Positions 18,553 to 28,032 of a DNA stretch of 64,000 bases are shown one piece after another. This DNA comes from Herbidospora solisilvae. GTDB taxonomy: Bacteria > Actinomycetota > Actinomycetes > Streptosporangiales > Streptosporangiaceae. A model generated the notes under the pieces. That model was not told the DNA's origin. It saw nothing but the letters and a program-made list of their open reading frames with translations, and searched no databases. Location of the stretch: assembly GCF_009901565.1 (NCBI RefSeq), contig NZ_WXEW01000001.1:1-64000 (forward strand), in the 5' to 3' direction. Made by a program: the position numbers and the translations under genes. The number at the start of each line of letters is the position of its first letter. Positions within the stretch are counted from its first letter, which is position 1.

Positions 18553-18609
18553 GCAGCATCGAAGTCGGGCCTGTCGGCCTTCTTGTTCGCGGCATCGAGA
18601 CCGCCGGGT

Positions 18610-18685
18610 GATCGATGTGGGATCGAGATCGGCGGCTTGGCGTGTTCGTGTGGGCTGGTTGCGGGTTTGTGGTGATGATGACGCT
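18610..18685 (+). promoter_or_regulatory. Conserved NLR leader, copy 2
   Basis: Same block as 14783-14858, ending in GTTTGTGG and GATGATGACGCTATGG at the start codon. Confidence 0.65.
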
Positions 18686-21487
18686 ATGGAAGGAATCGGT
18701 TCTAATGAGCCGAAGGGCGGGCAGTCGGCCGTCTCCAGCCGGATCCACGGCGATCTCACGCAGATCGGGCACGTGGCCGGTGACGTCGTCATCAACAACC
18801 CCGTGCCCCACTCAGTCCCGGAACAGATCGTCGAGGGTGACATCCCGCAGCAGCCGCGGGCCTTCCAGGAACGCGCCGACCTGCTAGCCCGCTTGCATGA
18901 ACGGGTTCTGGGGCAGGGCGCAGCCATAGTCGACGCGGTCACAGGAACGCCGGGAGTGGGCAAGAGCCTGCTGGCCGCCTCCTACGCGTGGGCCTGTCAC
19001 CGGGCCGGGTGGCTGGTCATCGCCTGGATCACTGCCGAGACCGAAGAGCAGATCGTCACCGGTCTGGCGGGCCTGGCTCGCCGGCTAGACCTGGTCGCTC
19101 CAGGAGATGAGGCGCATGCCGCTGCGGTGAAGGCGCGGAATTGGCTGGCGGGTACCCGGCAGGCGGCGTTGCTGGTGTTCGACAATGCCGCCCAGGTGGA
19201 GCAGGTGCGGCGCTGGTGCCCGGCCACCGGGTCCGCACGGATCCTGATCACCACCCGCAACCGCGCCTTCCACGCCCTCTACGAGGCGGTCGATGTCGGC
19301 GTCTTCACTCCCCGCCAGGCCACGGCGTTCCTGCATCAGCGCACCGGTCGCACGGGCCCGGGCGCAGAGGAGGTGGCTGCAGAGCTGGGGTGTCTGCCGC
19401 TGGCGGTCGGGCAGGCTGGCGCGCTGATCGCTCGCCGTCGCCTGACCTACCCCGCCTACCTGGCCCTGCTACGCGGCTTCCCCCTGGCCGAATATCTGCC
19501 GCAGGCAGCTGGCGGGTATCCGCACGGGGCCGCTCAGGCGATTTTGCTGTCCATCACCCAAGCCGAACAGAGCATCCCCGGGGCGCGGGACATGCTGGAA
19601 CTGCTGGCGGTGCTGTCGGAGGCCGGCGTTCCCCGGGCGATCCTGTACGGCAGTACCAACCCCGACGACCTCGACCAAGCCGCTGTCGAAAACGTCGACC
19701 GGGTGCTGGCCGATCTGGTCGACACCTCGCTGATCAGCTTCAGCGAGGACGGGACCACGGTGCTGATGCACCGGCTGACCAGCCGGGTGCTACGTGAGGG
19801 CGCCCACCACACGACAACCAGCAACGACAGCGAAACCAGCGGCAACGAGCTCAAGGGTGGCGGTGACGGCGCGGTGAGCCGAGTTGCCCATGGGCTCGAC
19901 AACGCCATCAGCCTGCTGCATCGCTTCAACGACCACATCCCTGACGACGTGGCGACCTGGACCGCCGTCGAAGCGCTGGTTGAACAGACCAACGCCCTGT
20001 ACAGCTTGGCCGCCACTTTCGGTGACCCTCCTGAACCCCTGCTCGTCTTACGCGCCTGGTGTGGGCGGTACCTCATGGACCTGGCCGACCTGGCGCGCGC
20101 CACTTCCCTGCTCCAGCAGACCCTGACCGATCGGGTGCGGGTGCTGGGCGGTGACCACCCCCACACGCTGGCCTCCCGCAACGACCTCGCCTATGCCTAC
20201 CGGGAGGCTGGGGATCTGGGTCAGGCCATCTCGGTGTTCGAGCAGACGTTGGCCGTTCGGGTGCGGGTGCTGGGCGGTGATCACCCCCACACGCTGGCCT
20301 CCCGCAACGACCTCGCCGGCGCATATCAGGCGGCGGGGGACCTGGGCCGGGCCATCGCGCTGTATGAGCAGACCCTGGCCGATTATGAGCGGGTGCTGGG
20401 CAGCGACCACCGCTACACCTTGATGTCCCGCAACAATCTCGCTGGCGCCTACCAGGCGGTGGGGGACCTGGGCCGGGCTATCCCGGTGTTCGAGCAGACG
20501 TTGGCCGTTCGGGTGCGGGTGCTAGGCGGTGATCACCCCCACACGCTGGCCTCCCGCAACAATCTCGCTGGCGCCTACCAGGCGGTGGGGGACCTGGGCC
20601 GGGCTATCCCGGTGTTCGAGCAGACGTTGGCCGTTCGGGTGCGGGTGCTGGGCGGTGATCACCCCCACACGCTGGCCTCCCGCAACGACCTCGCCTATGC
20701 CTACCGGGAGGCGGGGGACCTGGGCCGGGCCATTCCGCTGCATGAGCGGACCCTGGCCGACTATGAGCGGGTGCTGGGCGGCGACCATCCAGATACCCTG
20801 ACCTGTCGCAATAGCCTCGCTGGCGCCTATCGGGCGGCGGGGGACCTGGGCCGGGCCGTCCCGCTGCACGAGCAGACGTTGGCTGATCGGGTGCGGGTGC
20901 TGGGCGGTGATCACCCCCACACGCTGGCCTCCCGCAACGACCTCGCCTATGCCTACCGGGAGGCGGGGGACCTGGGCCGGGCCATTCCGCTGCACGAGCG
21001 GACCCTGGCCGACTGTGAGCGGGTGCTGGGCGGCGACCACCCTCACACTGTGACCGCCCGCAACAGTCTGGCCTACGCCTACCGGGCGGCCGGGGACCTG
21101 GGCCGGGCCATCCCGCTGCATGAACAAGCCCTAGCCGACTGTGAGCGAGTGCTGGGCGGCGACCACCCCCACACGCTGGCCTCCCGCAACAACCTCGCTC
21201 TCGCCTACTACGCGGCGGAGGATCTGGGCCGGGCCATTCCGCTGCACGAGCAGACGCTGACTGATCGGATGCGGGTGCTGGGCGCCGACCACCCCGCCAC
21301 CTTGGCCTCCCGCAACGACCTCGCCAGCGCCTACCGGGCGGCAGGGGACCTGGGTCGGGCTCTCCCGCTGTATGAGCAGGCCTTAGCCGACTGTCAACGT
21401 GTCTTGGGAGCCGATCACCCCACAACAAGGGCGGTACGTGGCAACATGCTGGCCGTCCGTCAACAGGCCGATGCCGACCCCACCTAG
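18686..21487 (+). CDS. NB-ARC/TPR STAND NTPase (NLR-like), long TPR array
   Basis: 933 residues from ATG 18686. Amyloid-like segment at 18-37 (SRIHGDLTQIGHVAGDVVIN), P-loop GTPGVGKS 87-94, Walker B LLVFDN, sensor ILITTRN, LPLAVGQ, MHRLTSRVL. The linker (HHTTTSNDSETSGNE) differs in length and content from siblings. About ten to eleven 42-residue TPRs follow; neighbouring units share long exact DNA blocks, for example around 20461-20700. It shares leader and N-terminus with 14859-17156 and differs mainly in linker and repeat number, as expected if the repeat region changes by recombination. Confidence 0.9.
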   Translation: MEGIGSNEPKGGQSAVSSRIHGDLTQIGHVAGDVVINNPVPHSVPEQIVEGDIPQQPRAFQERADLLARLHERVLGQGAAIVDAVTGTPGVGKSLLAASYAWACHRAGWLVIAWITAETEEQIVTGLAGLARRLDLVAPGDEAHAAAVKARNWLAGTRQAALLVFDNAAQVEQVRRWCPATGSARILITTRNRAFHALYEAVDVGVFTPRQATAFLHQRTGRTGPGAEEVAAELGCLPLAVGQAGALIARRRLTYPAYLALLRGFPLAEYLPQAAGGYPHGAAQAILLSITQAEQSIPGARDMLELLAVLSEAGVPRAILYGSTNPDDLDQAAVENVDRVLADLVDTSLISFSEDGTTVLMHRLTSRVLREGAHHTTTSNDSETSGNELKGGGDGAVSRVAHGLDNAISLLHRFNDHIPDDVATWTAVEALVEQTNALYSLAATFGDPPEPLLVLRAWCGRYLMDLADLARATSLLQQTLTDRVRVLGGDHPHTLASRNDLAYAYREAGDLGQAISVFEQTLAVRVRVLGGDHPHTLASRNDLAGAYQAAGDLGRAIALYEQTLADYERVLGSDHRYTLMSRNNLAGAYQAVGDLGRAIPVFEQTLAVRVRVLGGDHPHTLASRNNLAGAYQAVGDLGRAIPVFEQTLAVRVRVLGGDHPHTLASRNDLAYAYREAGDLGRAIPLHERTLADYERVLGGDHPDTLTCRNSLAGAYRAAGDLGRAVPLHEQTLADRVRVLGGDHPHTLASRNDLAYAYREAGDLGRAIPLHERTLADCERVLGGDHPHTVTARNSLAYAYRAAGDLGRAIPLHEQALADCERVLGGDHPHTLASRNNLALAYYAAEDLGRAIPLHEQTLTDRMRVLGADHPATLASRNDLASAYRAAGDLGRALPLYEQALADCQRVLGADHPTTRAVRGNMLAVRQQADADPT

Positions 21488-21515
21488 CGATTGCAACAAG
21501 GCCAGTGAATAGTCG

Positions 21516-21543
21516 TGTTTCAAAGGCGACCGCTTATGAAACA
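21516..21543. repeat. 28-bp repeat family copy
   Basis: TGTTTCAAAGG, centre CGACCG, CTTATGAAACA, 28 bp after the NLR stop. Confidence 0.8.
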
Positions 21544-21620
21544 GCGACCTCGCAGCGCAAGAGAGGAACTGGGCACCACTTGCTCCCATGGACTCTTCTC
21601 ACGGGGCCGGGGCGGTCGAT

Positions 21621-21696
21621 GGTCAGTGCGGGATTGAGATCGTCGGGTTGGCGCGTTTGGCTGGGTCGACTGCGGGTTTGTGGCGATGATGACGCT
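21621..21696 (+). promoter_or_regulatory. Conserved NLR leader, copy 3
   Basis: Same block as 14783-14858 with few changes (GGGATTGAGATCGTCGGGTT) and the same core at the start codon. Confidence 0.65.
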
Positions 21697-24513
21697 ATGG
21701 AGGGGATCGGTTCCGATCAGGACCCAGGCCGAGATCTTGGCGAGGGTTCCAGTGCGTCGATTCAGATGGAGGCCACCGCCTCCGGCCATGGCGAGGTCAA
21801 TCAGGCTGGCCACAATCTGACCGTCAACAAGACGGTGAACACGGTGAACACGGTGAACGTCCACCTTCCGCCACCGGCTCCGCCGGTCGGCCAGATCGTG
21901 GAGGGGGACATCCCGCGGCGTCCGCCGGCCTTCCAACCGCGGTCCGGCCTGCTGGATGCGTTGAAAGCGCAGGTCCGCCAGGAGGGGGCGGCGGTCATCG
22001 ACGCGGTGACCGGCACCCCGGGCGTCGGCAAAAGCATGCTGGCCGCCTCCTACGCCTGGACGTGCCAGCAGGTCGGCTGGCCGCTGATCGTCTGGATCAA
22101 CGCCCAGCACCCCGACCAGATCCTGACCGGACTGGCCGGCCTGGCCCGCCGCCTGAACCTGCACGACCCCGACGACGACGCACAGGCTGCGGCGCTCAAG
22201 GCACGTAACTGGCTGGCCGCCGCCGACCGGCCAGGCTTGCTGGTGTTCGACAACGCCACCGCCGTGGATGATGTCCGGCCGTGGTGTCCGGCCACCGGCG
22301 AGGTGCAGATTCTCATCACCACCCGCAACCGGGCCTTCCACACCCTGTTCACCGCCATCGACGTGGGCGTCTTCCCGCCCGAGCAGTCAGTGGCACTGCT
22401 GCACCAGCGCACCGGCGACACCACACCGGGCGCCGAGCAGGTCGCCGCCGAGCTGGGGCACCTGCCGCTGGCGCTGGGCCAGGCCGGCGCCTACATCCAC
22501 CGCCGCCGCATGACCTACTCCACTTACCTCACCCTGCTGCGCGACTACCCCTTGCATAGGCAGCTGCCGCCCCAGGCCCACGACGACTACCCCGATGGGA
22601 CCGCGGCGGCGATCCTGCTGTCCATCGACCAGGCCGAACAGACCATCCCTCATGCACAAGACATGCTGGAGCTGCTGGCAGTGCTGTCGGAAGCCGGTGT
22701 TCCCCGGGCGGTCCTGTACGGCACCATCGACCCTGACCCCGCCGGCACCGAGGGCATCGACCAGTTGCTGGCCGATCTGGCCGACACTTCACTGGTCACC
22801 TTCAGCGAGGATGGCGCCACGGTGCTGATGCACCGGCTGACCAGCCGGATCCTGCGTGAACGCGCCCACCACACCACCGCCGATGCCGTTGGAAGCCGCC
22901 TGGCGGAGATGCTCGACAGGGGTGTCTACCTGTTGCACCGCTTCAACGCCCACATCCCGACAAGCTCCGCCGCCTGGGCCGCTCGCACCGCAGTCGACAT
23001 GCTGATGGAACAGACCGCCACGCTCTACGCCCTTGCCGCCGACCTCGACGAACCCTTCGAATCCATCCTTTTCTTACGCGCCAGGTGCGGGCAATACCTC
23101 CACGACATAGCCGACCTGACACGCGCCATCCCGCTGCTGGAGCAGACGCTGGCCGACTTCGAGCGAGTACTGGGCGCCGACCACCCGTCCACCCTGGCCT
23201 CCCGCAACAACCTCGCCAGCGCTTACCGCGAGGCAGGAGATCTTGGCAGGGCCATCTCGCTGCAGGAGCAGACCTTGGCTGACTGTGAGCGGGTGCTGGG
23301 CGGCGACCACCCCGACACCCTGGCCTCCCGCAACAATCTTGCGGGTTCCTGCCGGGCGGCGGGAGATCTGACAAGGGCCATTGCGTTGTTGGAGCGGACC
23401 CTGGCCGACAGGGAGCGGGTGCTAGGCGGCGATCACCCCGACACCCTGGTCTCCCGCAACAACCTCGCCGGCGCCTATGAGGCGACAGGAGATCTAGGGC
23501 GGAGCATCCCGCTGCACAAGCAGACCCTGGCCGACTTCGAACGAGTCCTGGGCGGCGATCACCCCTCCACTCTGAGCTCTCGCAACAACCTCGCCACCGC
23601 CTACCAGACAGCGGGGAACCTCAGCCAGGCCATCCCACTACTCGAGCAGACCCTGGCCGATCGGGAGCGGGTGCTGGGCGTCGACCACCCCGACACCCTG
23701 ACCTCTCGCAACAACCTCGCCTTCGCCTACCAGGAGGCGGGAGACCTGGGCCGGGCCATCCCCCTGCACCGGCAGACCCTGGCCGATCGGGAGCGGGTGC
23801 TGAGCGGCGACCATCCTGACATCCTGCAATCCCGCAACAACCTGGCACTCGCCTACGTGTCGGCGGGAGACATCAGCAGGGCCATTCCTCTGTATGAGCA
23901 GGTCCTGACTGAACGGGAGCGGGTGCTGGGCGTCGACCACCCCGACACCCTGAACTCACGCAACAACCTTGGCGGCGCCTACCAGGTCGCGGGAGACCTG
24001 AGCAGGGCTATTCCGCTGCTGGAGCAAGCCCTGGCCCACAGGGAGCGGATATTGGGAGACGACCACCCTGACACGCTGTTCGCCCGCAACAACCTTGGCG
24101 GCGCCTACCAGGCTGCGGGAGACCTGAGCAGGGCTATTCCGTTGCTGCAGCAGACCCTGGCCGACAGGGAGCGAGTGCTGGGCGGCGACCATCCCCATAC
24201 CTTGCAGTCCCGTACCAATTTCGCCCATGCCCACTACATGGTCGGCAACTTAAGCCAGGCCCTCACCCTGTTCGCGCAGACGCTGGCCGACTGCGAGCGC
24301 GTGCTGGGACCCGATCATCCCCACACCGTGATCTCCCGCGCCAACCTTGCTGGCGTTTACCAGGCAGCGGGAGACTTGGGCCGGGCTGTCCCGCTGTTCG
24401 AGCAGAGCCTGGCCCAAGCGGAGCGAGTGCTGGGAGCTGACCACCCGACAACGAGGGTTGTGCGGGGCCACATGCGGACCGCCCTTCGACAGTCCGATTC
24501 CGACCTTGATTAG
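21697..24513 (+). CDS. NB-ARC/TPR STAND NTPase (NLR-like)
   Basis: 938 residues from ATG 21697. The N-terminal segment (about 24-56) has MEATASGHGEVNQAGHNLTV followed by a TVN triplet repeat coded by a 9-bp DNA repeat. P-loop GTPGVGKS 106-113, Walker B LLVFDN, ILITTRN, LPLALGQ, MHRLTSRIL. About eleven TPRs follow, less uniform than in its neighbours (several with SRAI instead of GRAI), so this copy may be older or under different repeat turnover. No adjacent partner upstream; the next gene is a membrane partner serving the following NLR. Confidence 0.9.
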   Translation: MEGIGSDQDPGRDLGEGSSASIQMEATASGHGEVNQAGHNLTVNKTVNTVNTVNVHLPPPAPPVGQIVEGDIPRRPPAFQPRSGLLDALKAQVRQEGAAVIDAVTGTPGVGKSMLAASYAWTCQQVGWPLIVWINAQHPDQILTGLAGLARRLNLHDPDDDAQAAALKARNWLAAADRPGLLVFDNATAVDDVRPWCPATGEVQILITTRNRAFHTLFTAIDVGVFPPEQSVALLHQRTGDTTPGAEQVAAELGHLPLALGQAGAYIHRRRMTYSTYLTLLRDYPLHRQLPPQAHDDYPDGTAAAILLSIDQAEQTIPHAQDMLELLAVLSEAGVPRAVLYGTIDPDPAGTEGIDQLLADLADTSLVTFSEDGATVLMHRLTSRILRERAHHTTADAVGSRLAEMLDRGVYLLHRFNAHIPTSSAAWAARTAVDMLMEQTATLYALAADLDEPFESILFLRARCGQYLHDIADLTRAIPLLEQTLADFERVLGADHPSTLASRNNLASAYREAGDLGRAISLQEQTLADCERVLGGDHPDTLASRNNLAGSCRAAGDLTRAIALLERTLADRERVLGGDHPDTLVSRNNLAGAYEATGDLGRSIPLHKQTLADFERVLGGDHPSTLSSRNNLATAYQTAGNLSQAIPLLEQTLADRERVLGVDHPDTLTSRNNLAFAYQEAGDLGRAIPLHRQTLADRERVLSGDHPDILQSRNNLALAYVSAGDISRAIPLYEQVLTERERVLGVDHPDTLNSRNNLGGAYQVAGDLSRAIPLLEQALAHRERILGDDHPDTLFARNNLGGAYQAAGDLSRAIPLLQQTLADRERVLGGDHPHTLQSRTNFAHAHYMVGNLSQALTLFAQTLADCERVLGPDHPHTVISRANLAGVYQAAGDLGRAVPLFEQSLAQAERVLGADHPTTRVVRGHMRTALRQSDSDLD

Positions 24514-24540
24514 TAGTTGAACGTAGGACGGCACATGCGG

Positions 24541-24568
24541 CGTTTCACAGGCGACCGTCTGTGCAGCA
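24541..24568. repeat. 28-bp repeat family, variant copy (first of a pair)
   Basis: CGTTTCACAGG, centre CGACCG, TCTGTGCAGCA. Paired with 24604-24631. Confidence 0.65.
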
Positions 24569-24603
24569 CAGCGGCTGGAACGGGAAGCAGGAGAGCTATC
24601 ACC

Positions 24604-24631
24604 TGTTTCTTAAGCGGACGCCTATGAAACA
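24604..24631. repeat. 28-bp repeat family copy (second of a pair)
   Basis: TGTTTCTTAAG, centre CGGACG, CCTATGAAACA. Confidence 0.75.
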
Positions 24632-24759
24632 GCCGCGCCGACAGATCGCCACTCGGGGTCCCCAAGAGAAACCGAACTCCGCTCGCTTCCGATGGGCCGG
24701 CTTGCGGCGTGAGGTCGGTGGAAGCGGCCGGGTGGGGAGCGGATCGGCGGCGTTCGCGG

Positions 24760-24801
24760 GTTCGGTGAAACGGCGCGTTGGTTTGTGGCGATGATGACGC
24801 T
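24760..24801 (+). promoter_or_regulatory. Conserved leader, membrane-partner variant
   Basis: Ends in the same GTTTGTGG and GATGATGACGCTATGG core as the NLR leaders. The upstream part (GGTGAAACGGCGCG) is shared only with the leader at 33061. Confidence 0.65.
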
Positions 24802-25179
24802 ATGGCGGGAAACGGTTCCGGCGCGCTCCGGATGTGGCTGCTGGCGGGGTGCGCGGTGTTGCCGGTCGGGGTCGGTGTGGCGGTCAACCAGATCCTCAAC
24901 GACGGGAAGTGGAACTGGTGGTGGATTCTTGCCGCGGTGGCGTTGTCGGTCGTGCTGACGTGGGTGACACATCTGCTCACCCGCACCGCGCCGCTCGCGC
25001 CGGCCGCTGACCGCAGCGGCGGCGAAGACGCCGGTGAACGGTCGGTCACCGTTAGCGGGGACAACAGCGGGATCGTCTCCACCAGTGATGGTGCCCGCAA
25101 TGTGCAGATGAACGCGAAGACGTCTGGGTCGGGCCGGGTGTATCAGGCTGGCGGCGACCAGACCATCAACGAGCGATGA
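24802..25179 (+). CDS. Small two-helix membrane protein with amyloid-like C-terminus (NLR partner)
   Basis: 125 residues. Two membrane helices (about 11-29 and 39-60) with a short WNWWW-containing turn form a hairpin. An Asp/Gly linker leads to motifs NSGIVSTSDGARNVQM (88-103) and SGSGRVYQAGGDQTINE (108-124). The last motif is almost identical to residues 26-42 of the next NLR (SSGGRVYQAGGDQTINE), and the genes overlap by 4 bp (ATGA). This is the clearest effector/NLR motif match in the window. Inferred role: a membrane effector, possibly pore-forming, assembled by templating from the activated NLR. A close paralogue is at 33129-33497. Confidence 0.85.
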   Translation: MAGNGSGALRMWLLAGCAVLPVGVGVAVNQILNDGKWNWWWILAAVALSVVLTWVTHLLTRTAPLAPAADRSGGEDAGERSVTVSGDNSGIVSTSDGARNVQMNAKTSGSGRVYQAGGDQTINER

Positions 25180-27800
25180 ACATCCCCCCAGCCGATCAGG
25201 GCGGCCAGGGCCCGGACGGCGGCCGGCCGCTGTGGATGCGGGCCATCGCTTCTTCGGGTGGCCGGGTGTATCAGGCCGGCGGCGACCAGACCATCAACGA
25301 GAACCAGACGGTGTTGCCGGGTGAGACGTTGCGGCTGGTCGATCAGGTGGCGGCGCCGTCGCATCTGGTGAACATCCCCGCGGGGCATGCTCAGGTGTTC
25401 GTGGGCCGGGGTGAGGAACTGGCCGTGCTGGGGGAGGCACTGCCGTCTCCGCGGCCAGGGGCGGAACCGACGGGGGCGGTGGTGGTGGCCGCGCTGCATG
25501 GGCTGGGCGGGATCGGCAAGTCCACCCTGGCCGCCCGGTACGCGGCCGCTCATGCGGGGGTGTTCAACCCGGTGTGGTGGATCACCGCCGACACCCCGGC
25601 ATCGATCGAGGCGGGGCTAGCTGGGTTGGCGACGGCGTTGCAGCCGGAGTTGGCGCGGGTGGTGCCCTCGCCGGTGCTGGCGGCGCGGGCGGCCGGCTGG
25701 CTGGCCTGCCACACCGGCTGGCTGTTGATTTTGGACAACGTCACCGACCCCGCGCACATTGCCGCGCTGCTGGACCGGACGCTGACCGGGCGGGTGCTGG
25801 TGACCAGCCGGCTGGGCCAGGGCTGGCATCGGTTCGGGGCCAAGGTGCTGCGCCTGGAGGTCCTCGATCCCGATGCTGCGATCAGGCTGTTGTCCACGAT
25901 CGCCACTGGCGAGGGGCTCAACCCTGTGACCGATACAGCCGGCACCACTGGCGATCCCGATATCGCTGTCGATACCGGTGCTGGTGCCGGTCTGGCGGTA
26001 CTTGACGGCGCGGCCGAGCTGGTGGAGGCGCTGGGGTTCCTGCCGCTGGCGATCGAACAAGCCGCCGCCTACCTGCACCAAAACCAGCTCACCCCCCGCG
26101 CCTACCTGGACCTTCTGGCCACCCACCCCGCGGTCATGTTCGGCCAGGCCGCCGAAGGCGGCGACGCCGGGCGGACCATCGCCCGCATCTGGCGCATCAC
26201 CCTGGACCAGCTGACCGCGGCCACGCCGCTGGCCGGGGAGCTGCTGCGCATCCTGGCCTGGTACGCCCCCGAACGCATCCCCCGCACCCTGCTGGACGGA
26301 CTGGCGGAAGCGCCGGTGCTGCAGCAGGCGTTAGGACGGCTGGCCGCCTACAACATGATCACCCTCTACCAGGAGGGGATCACCGTGCACCGCCTGGTCC
26401 AGGCTGTCGCCCGCACCCCCCACCCCGACGACCCCCACCGCCGGCCCGCCGATGTCACCACCGCCCGCCAAAACACCACCACCTTGCTGAACCAGGCCCT
26501 GCCCGATGTGGACGACCCGGCCCGATGGCCTGACTGGCGCCGGCTGCTGCCCCACATCGACGCCCTCACCGGCCACGCTCCCGCCGCCCTGGACAACGAC
26601 GACATCAGCTACCTGATGGACCGCGCCGGTACCTTCCTGCGCGGTCAGGGCGCTCTGGCCCGGGCGATCGGCTACCTGCAGCGTGCGCATCAGGCAGACC
26701 AGCGCCTTCATGGCCCCGATCACCTCGACACGATGACCTCTCGCAACAACCTCGCCTACGCCTACCTGGCGGCCGGGGATCTGGGCCGGGCCATCCCACT
26801 GTTCGAGCAGACGCTGGCTGATCGGGTGAGGGTGCTGGGCGGCGACCACCCTGACACCCTGATCTCCCGAAGCAACCTCGCCAACGCCTACCGGGAGGCA
26901 GGGGATCTGGGCCGGGCCATCCCGCTGTTCGAGCAGACACTGGCCGACAGCGTGCGGGTGCTGGGCGGTGACCACCCACACACCCTGGCCTTCCGTATCA
27001 GCCTCGCCTACGCCTATCGGGCGGCGGGGCAGCTGAGCCGGGCCATCCTGCTGTTTGAGCAGAACCTGGCCGATCAGGTGCGGGTGCTGGGCGGCGACCA
27101 CCCCCACACCCTGATCTCCCGAAGCAACCTCGCCGGCGCCTATCGGGCGGCGGGGGAGCTGAGCCGGGCCATCCTGCTGTTTGAGCAGACACTGGCCGAT
27201 CAGGTGCGGGTGCTGGGCGGCGACCACCCACACACTCTGGCCTCCCGAAGCAACCTCGCCGGCGCCTACCGGGCGGCGGGGGAGCTGAGCCGGGCCATCC
27301 CACTGTACGAGCAGACCCTGGCCGACTGTGTGCGGGTGCTGGGCGGCGACCACCCCCACACCCTCACCACCCGTAACAACCTCGCCTCCGCCTACCAGGA
27401 GGCGGGGGAGCTGAGCCGGGCCATCCCGCTGCACGAGCAGGCCCTGGCCGACTGTGTGCGGGTGCTGGGCGGCGACCACCCCGACACCCTGCAATCCCGC
27501 AACAACCTCGCCGGCGCCTACCAGGCGGCGGGGGACCTGGGCCGGGCCATCCCGCTGCACGAGCAGACACTGGCCGACCGGGGGCGAGTGCTGGGCGGCG
27601 ACCACCCCGACACCCTGCAATCCCGCAACAACCTCGCCGGCGCCTACCAGGCGGCGGGGGAGCTGAGCCGGGCCATCCCGCTGTTCGAGCAGACGCTGGC
27701 TAGATGTGAGCGCGTCCTGGGAACCGACCACCCGACAACGAAGATCGTGCGCGACAACGTGCTGGCCGCTCGCCGACAGGCCAATGCCGACCCCATATAG
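25176..27800 (+). CDS. NB-ARC/TPR STAND NTPase (NLR-like) paired with membrane partner
   Basis: 874 residues. Motif SGGRVYQAGGDQTINENQ at about 27-44, then FVGRGEELAVLGEAL and P-loop GLGGIGKS at 109-116. Walker B is LLILDN and the sensor VLVTSRLG, unlike the GTPGVGKS subgroup, so the NTPase belongs to a second NB-ARC subfamily (with 44962). GFLPLAIEQAAAYLHQ and VHRLVQAV (MHD-like) follow. About nine 42-residue TPRs end the protein. The repeat region is nearly the same as in the other subgroup despite the different NTPase core, so repeats and sensors have been shuffled. Confidence 0.9.
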   Translation: MNIPPADQGGQGPDGGRPLWMRAIASSGGRVYQAGGDQTINENQTVLPGETLRLVDQVAAPSHLVNIPAGHAQVFVGRGEELAVLGEALPSPRPGAEPTGAVVVAALHGLGGIGKSTLAARYAAAHAGVFNPVWWITADTPASIEAGLAGLATALQPELARVVPSPVLAARAAGWLACHTGWLLILDNVTDPAHIAALLDRTLTGRVLVTSRLGQGWHRFGAKVLRLEVLDPDAAIRLLSTIATGEGLNPVTDTAGTTGDPDIAVDTGAGAGLAVLDGAAELVEALGFLPLAIEQAAAYLHQNQLTPRAYLDLLATHPAVMFGQAAEGGDAGRTIARIWRITLDQLTAATPLAGELLRILAWYAPERIPRTLLDGLAEAPVLQQALGRLAAYNMITLYQEGITVHRLVQAVARTPHPDDPHRRPADVTTARQNTTTLLNQALPDVDDPARWPDWRRLLPHIDALTGHAPAALDNDDISYLMDRAGTFLRGQGALARAIGYLQRAHQADQRLHGPDHLDTMTSRNNLAYAYLAAGDLGRAIPLFEQTLADRVRVLGGDHPDTLISRSNLANAYREAGDLGRAIPLFEQTLADSVRVLGGDHPHTLAFRISLAYAYRAAGQLSRAILLFEQNLADQVRVLGGDHPHTLISRSNLAGAYRAAGELSRAILLFEQTLADQVRVLGGDHPHTLASRSNLAGAYRAAGELSRAIPLYEQTLADCVRVLGGDHPHTLTTRNNLASAYQEAGELSRAIPLHEQALADCVRVLGGDHPDTLQSRNNLAGAYQAAGDLGRAIPLHEQTLADRGRVLGGDHPDTLQSRNNLAGAYQAAGELSRAIPLFEQTLARCERVLGTDHPTTKIVRDNVLAARRQANADPI

Positions 27801-27826
27801 CGATCGGACACGGTATGGCGATCAGC

Positions 27827-27854
27827 TGTTTCATAGGCGGACATCTATGAAACA
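27827..27854. repeat. 28-bp repeat family copy
   Basis: TGTTTCATAGG, centre CGGACA, TCTATGAAACA, 26 bp after the NLR stop. Confidence 0.8.
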
Positions 27855-28032
27855 CGGCGGTCGTAGCGATGGAACGAAAGCCGCGAGGGTCGAGATTGAC
27901 CAGCAGCCATCGGACAAGGTGATCCGGTTCACCTGAGAGATCATGGGGCGATATTTAGTCTTGATTTCGGGTGTTTTGCGCGCCTGTGGCAGGCGGGGTT
28001 TGCGCCTTTGTGAGTTAGCTTCAGGTGTGGTG

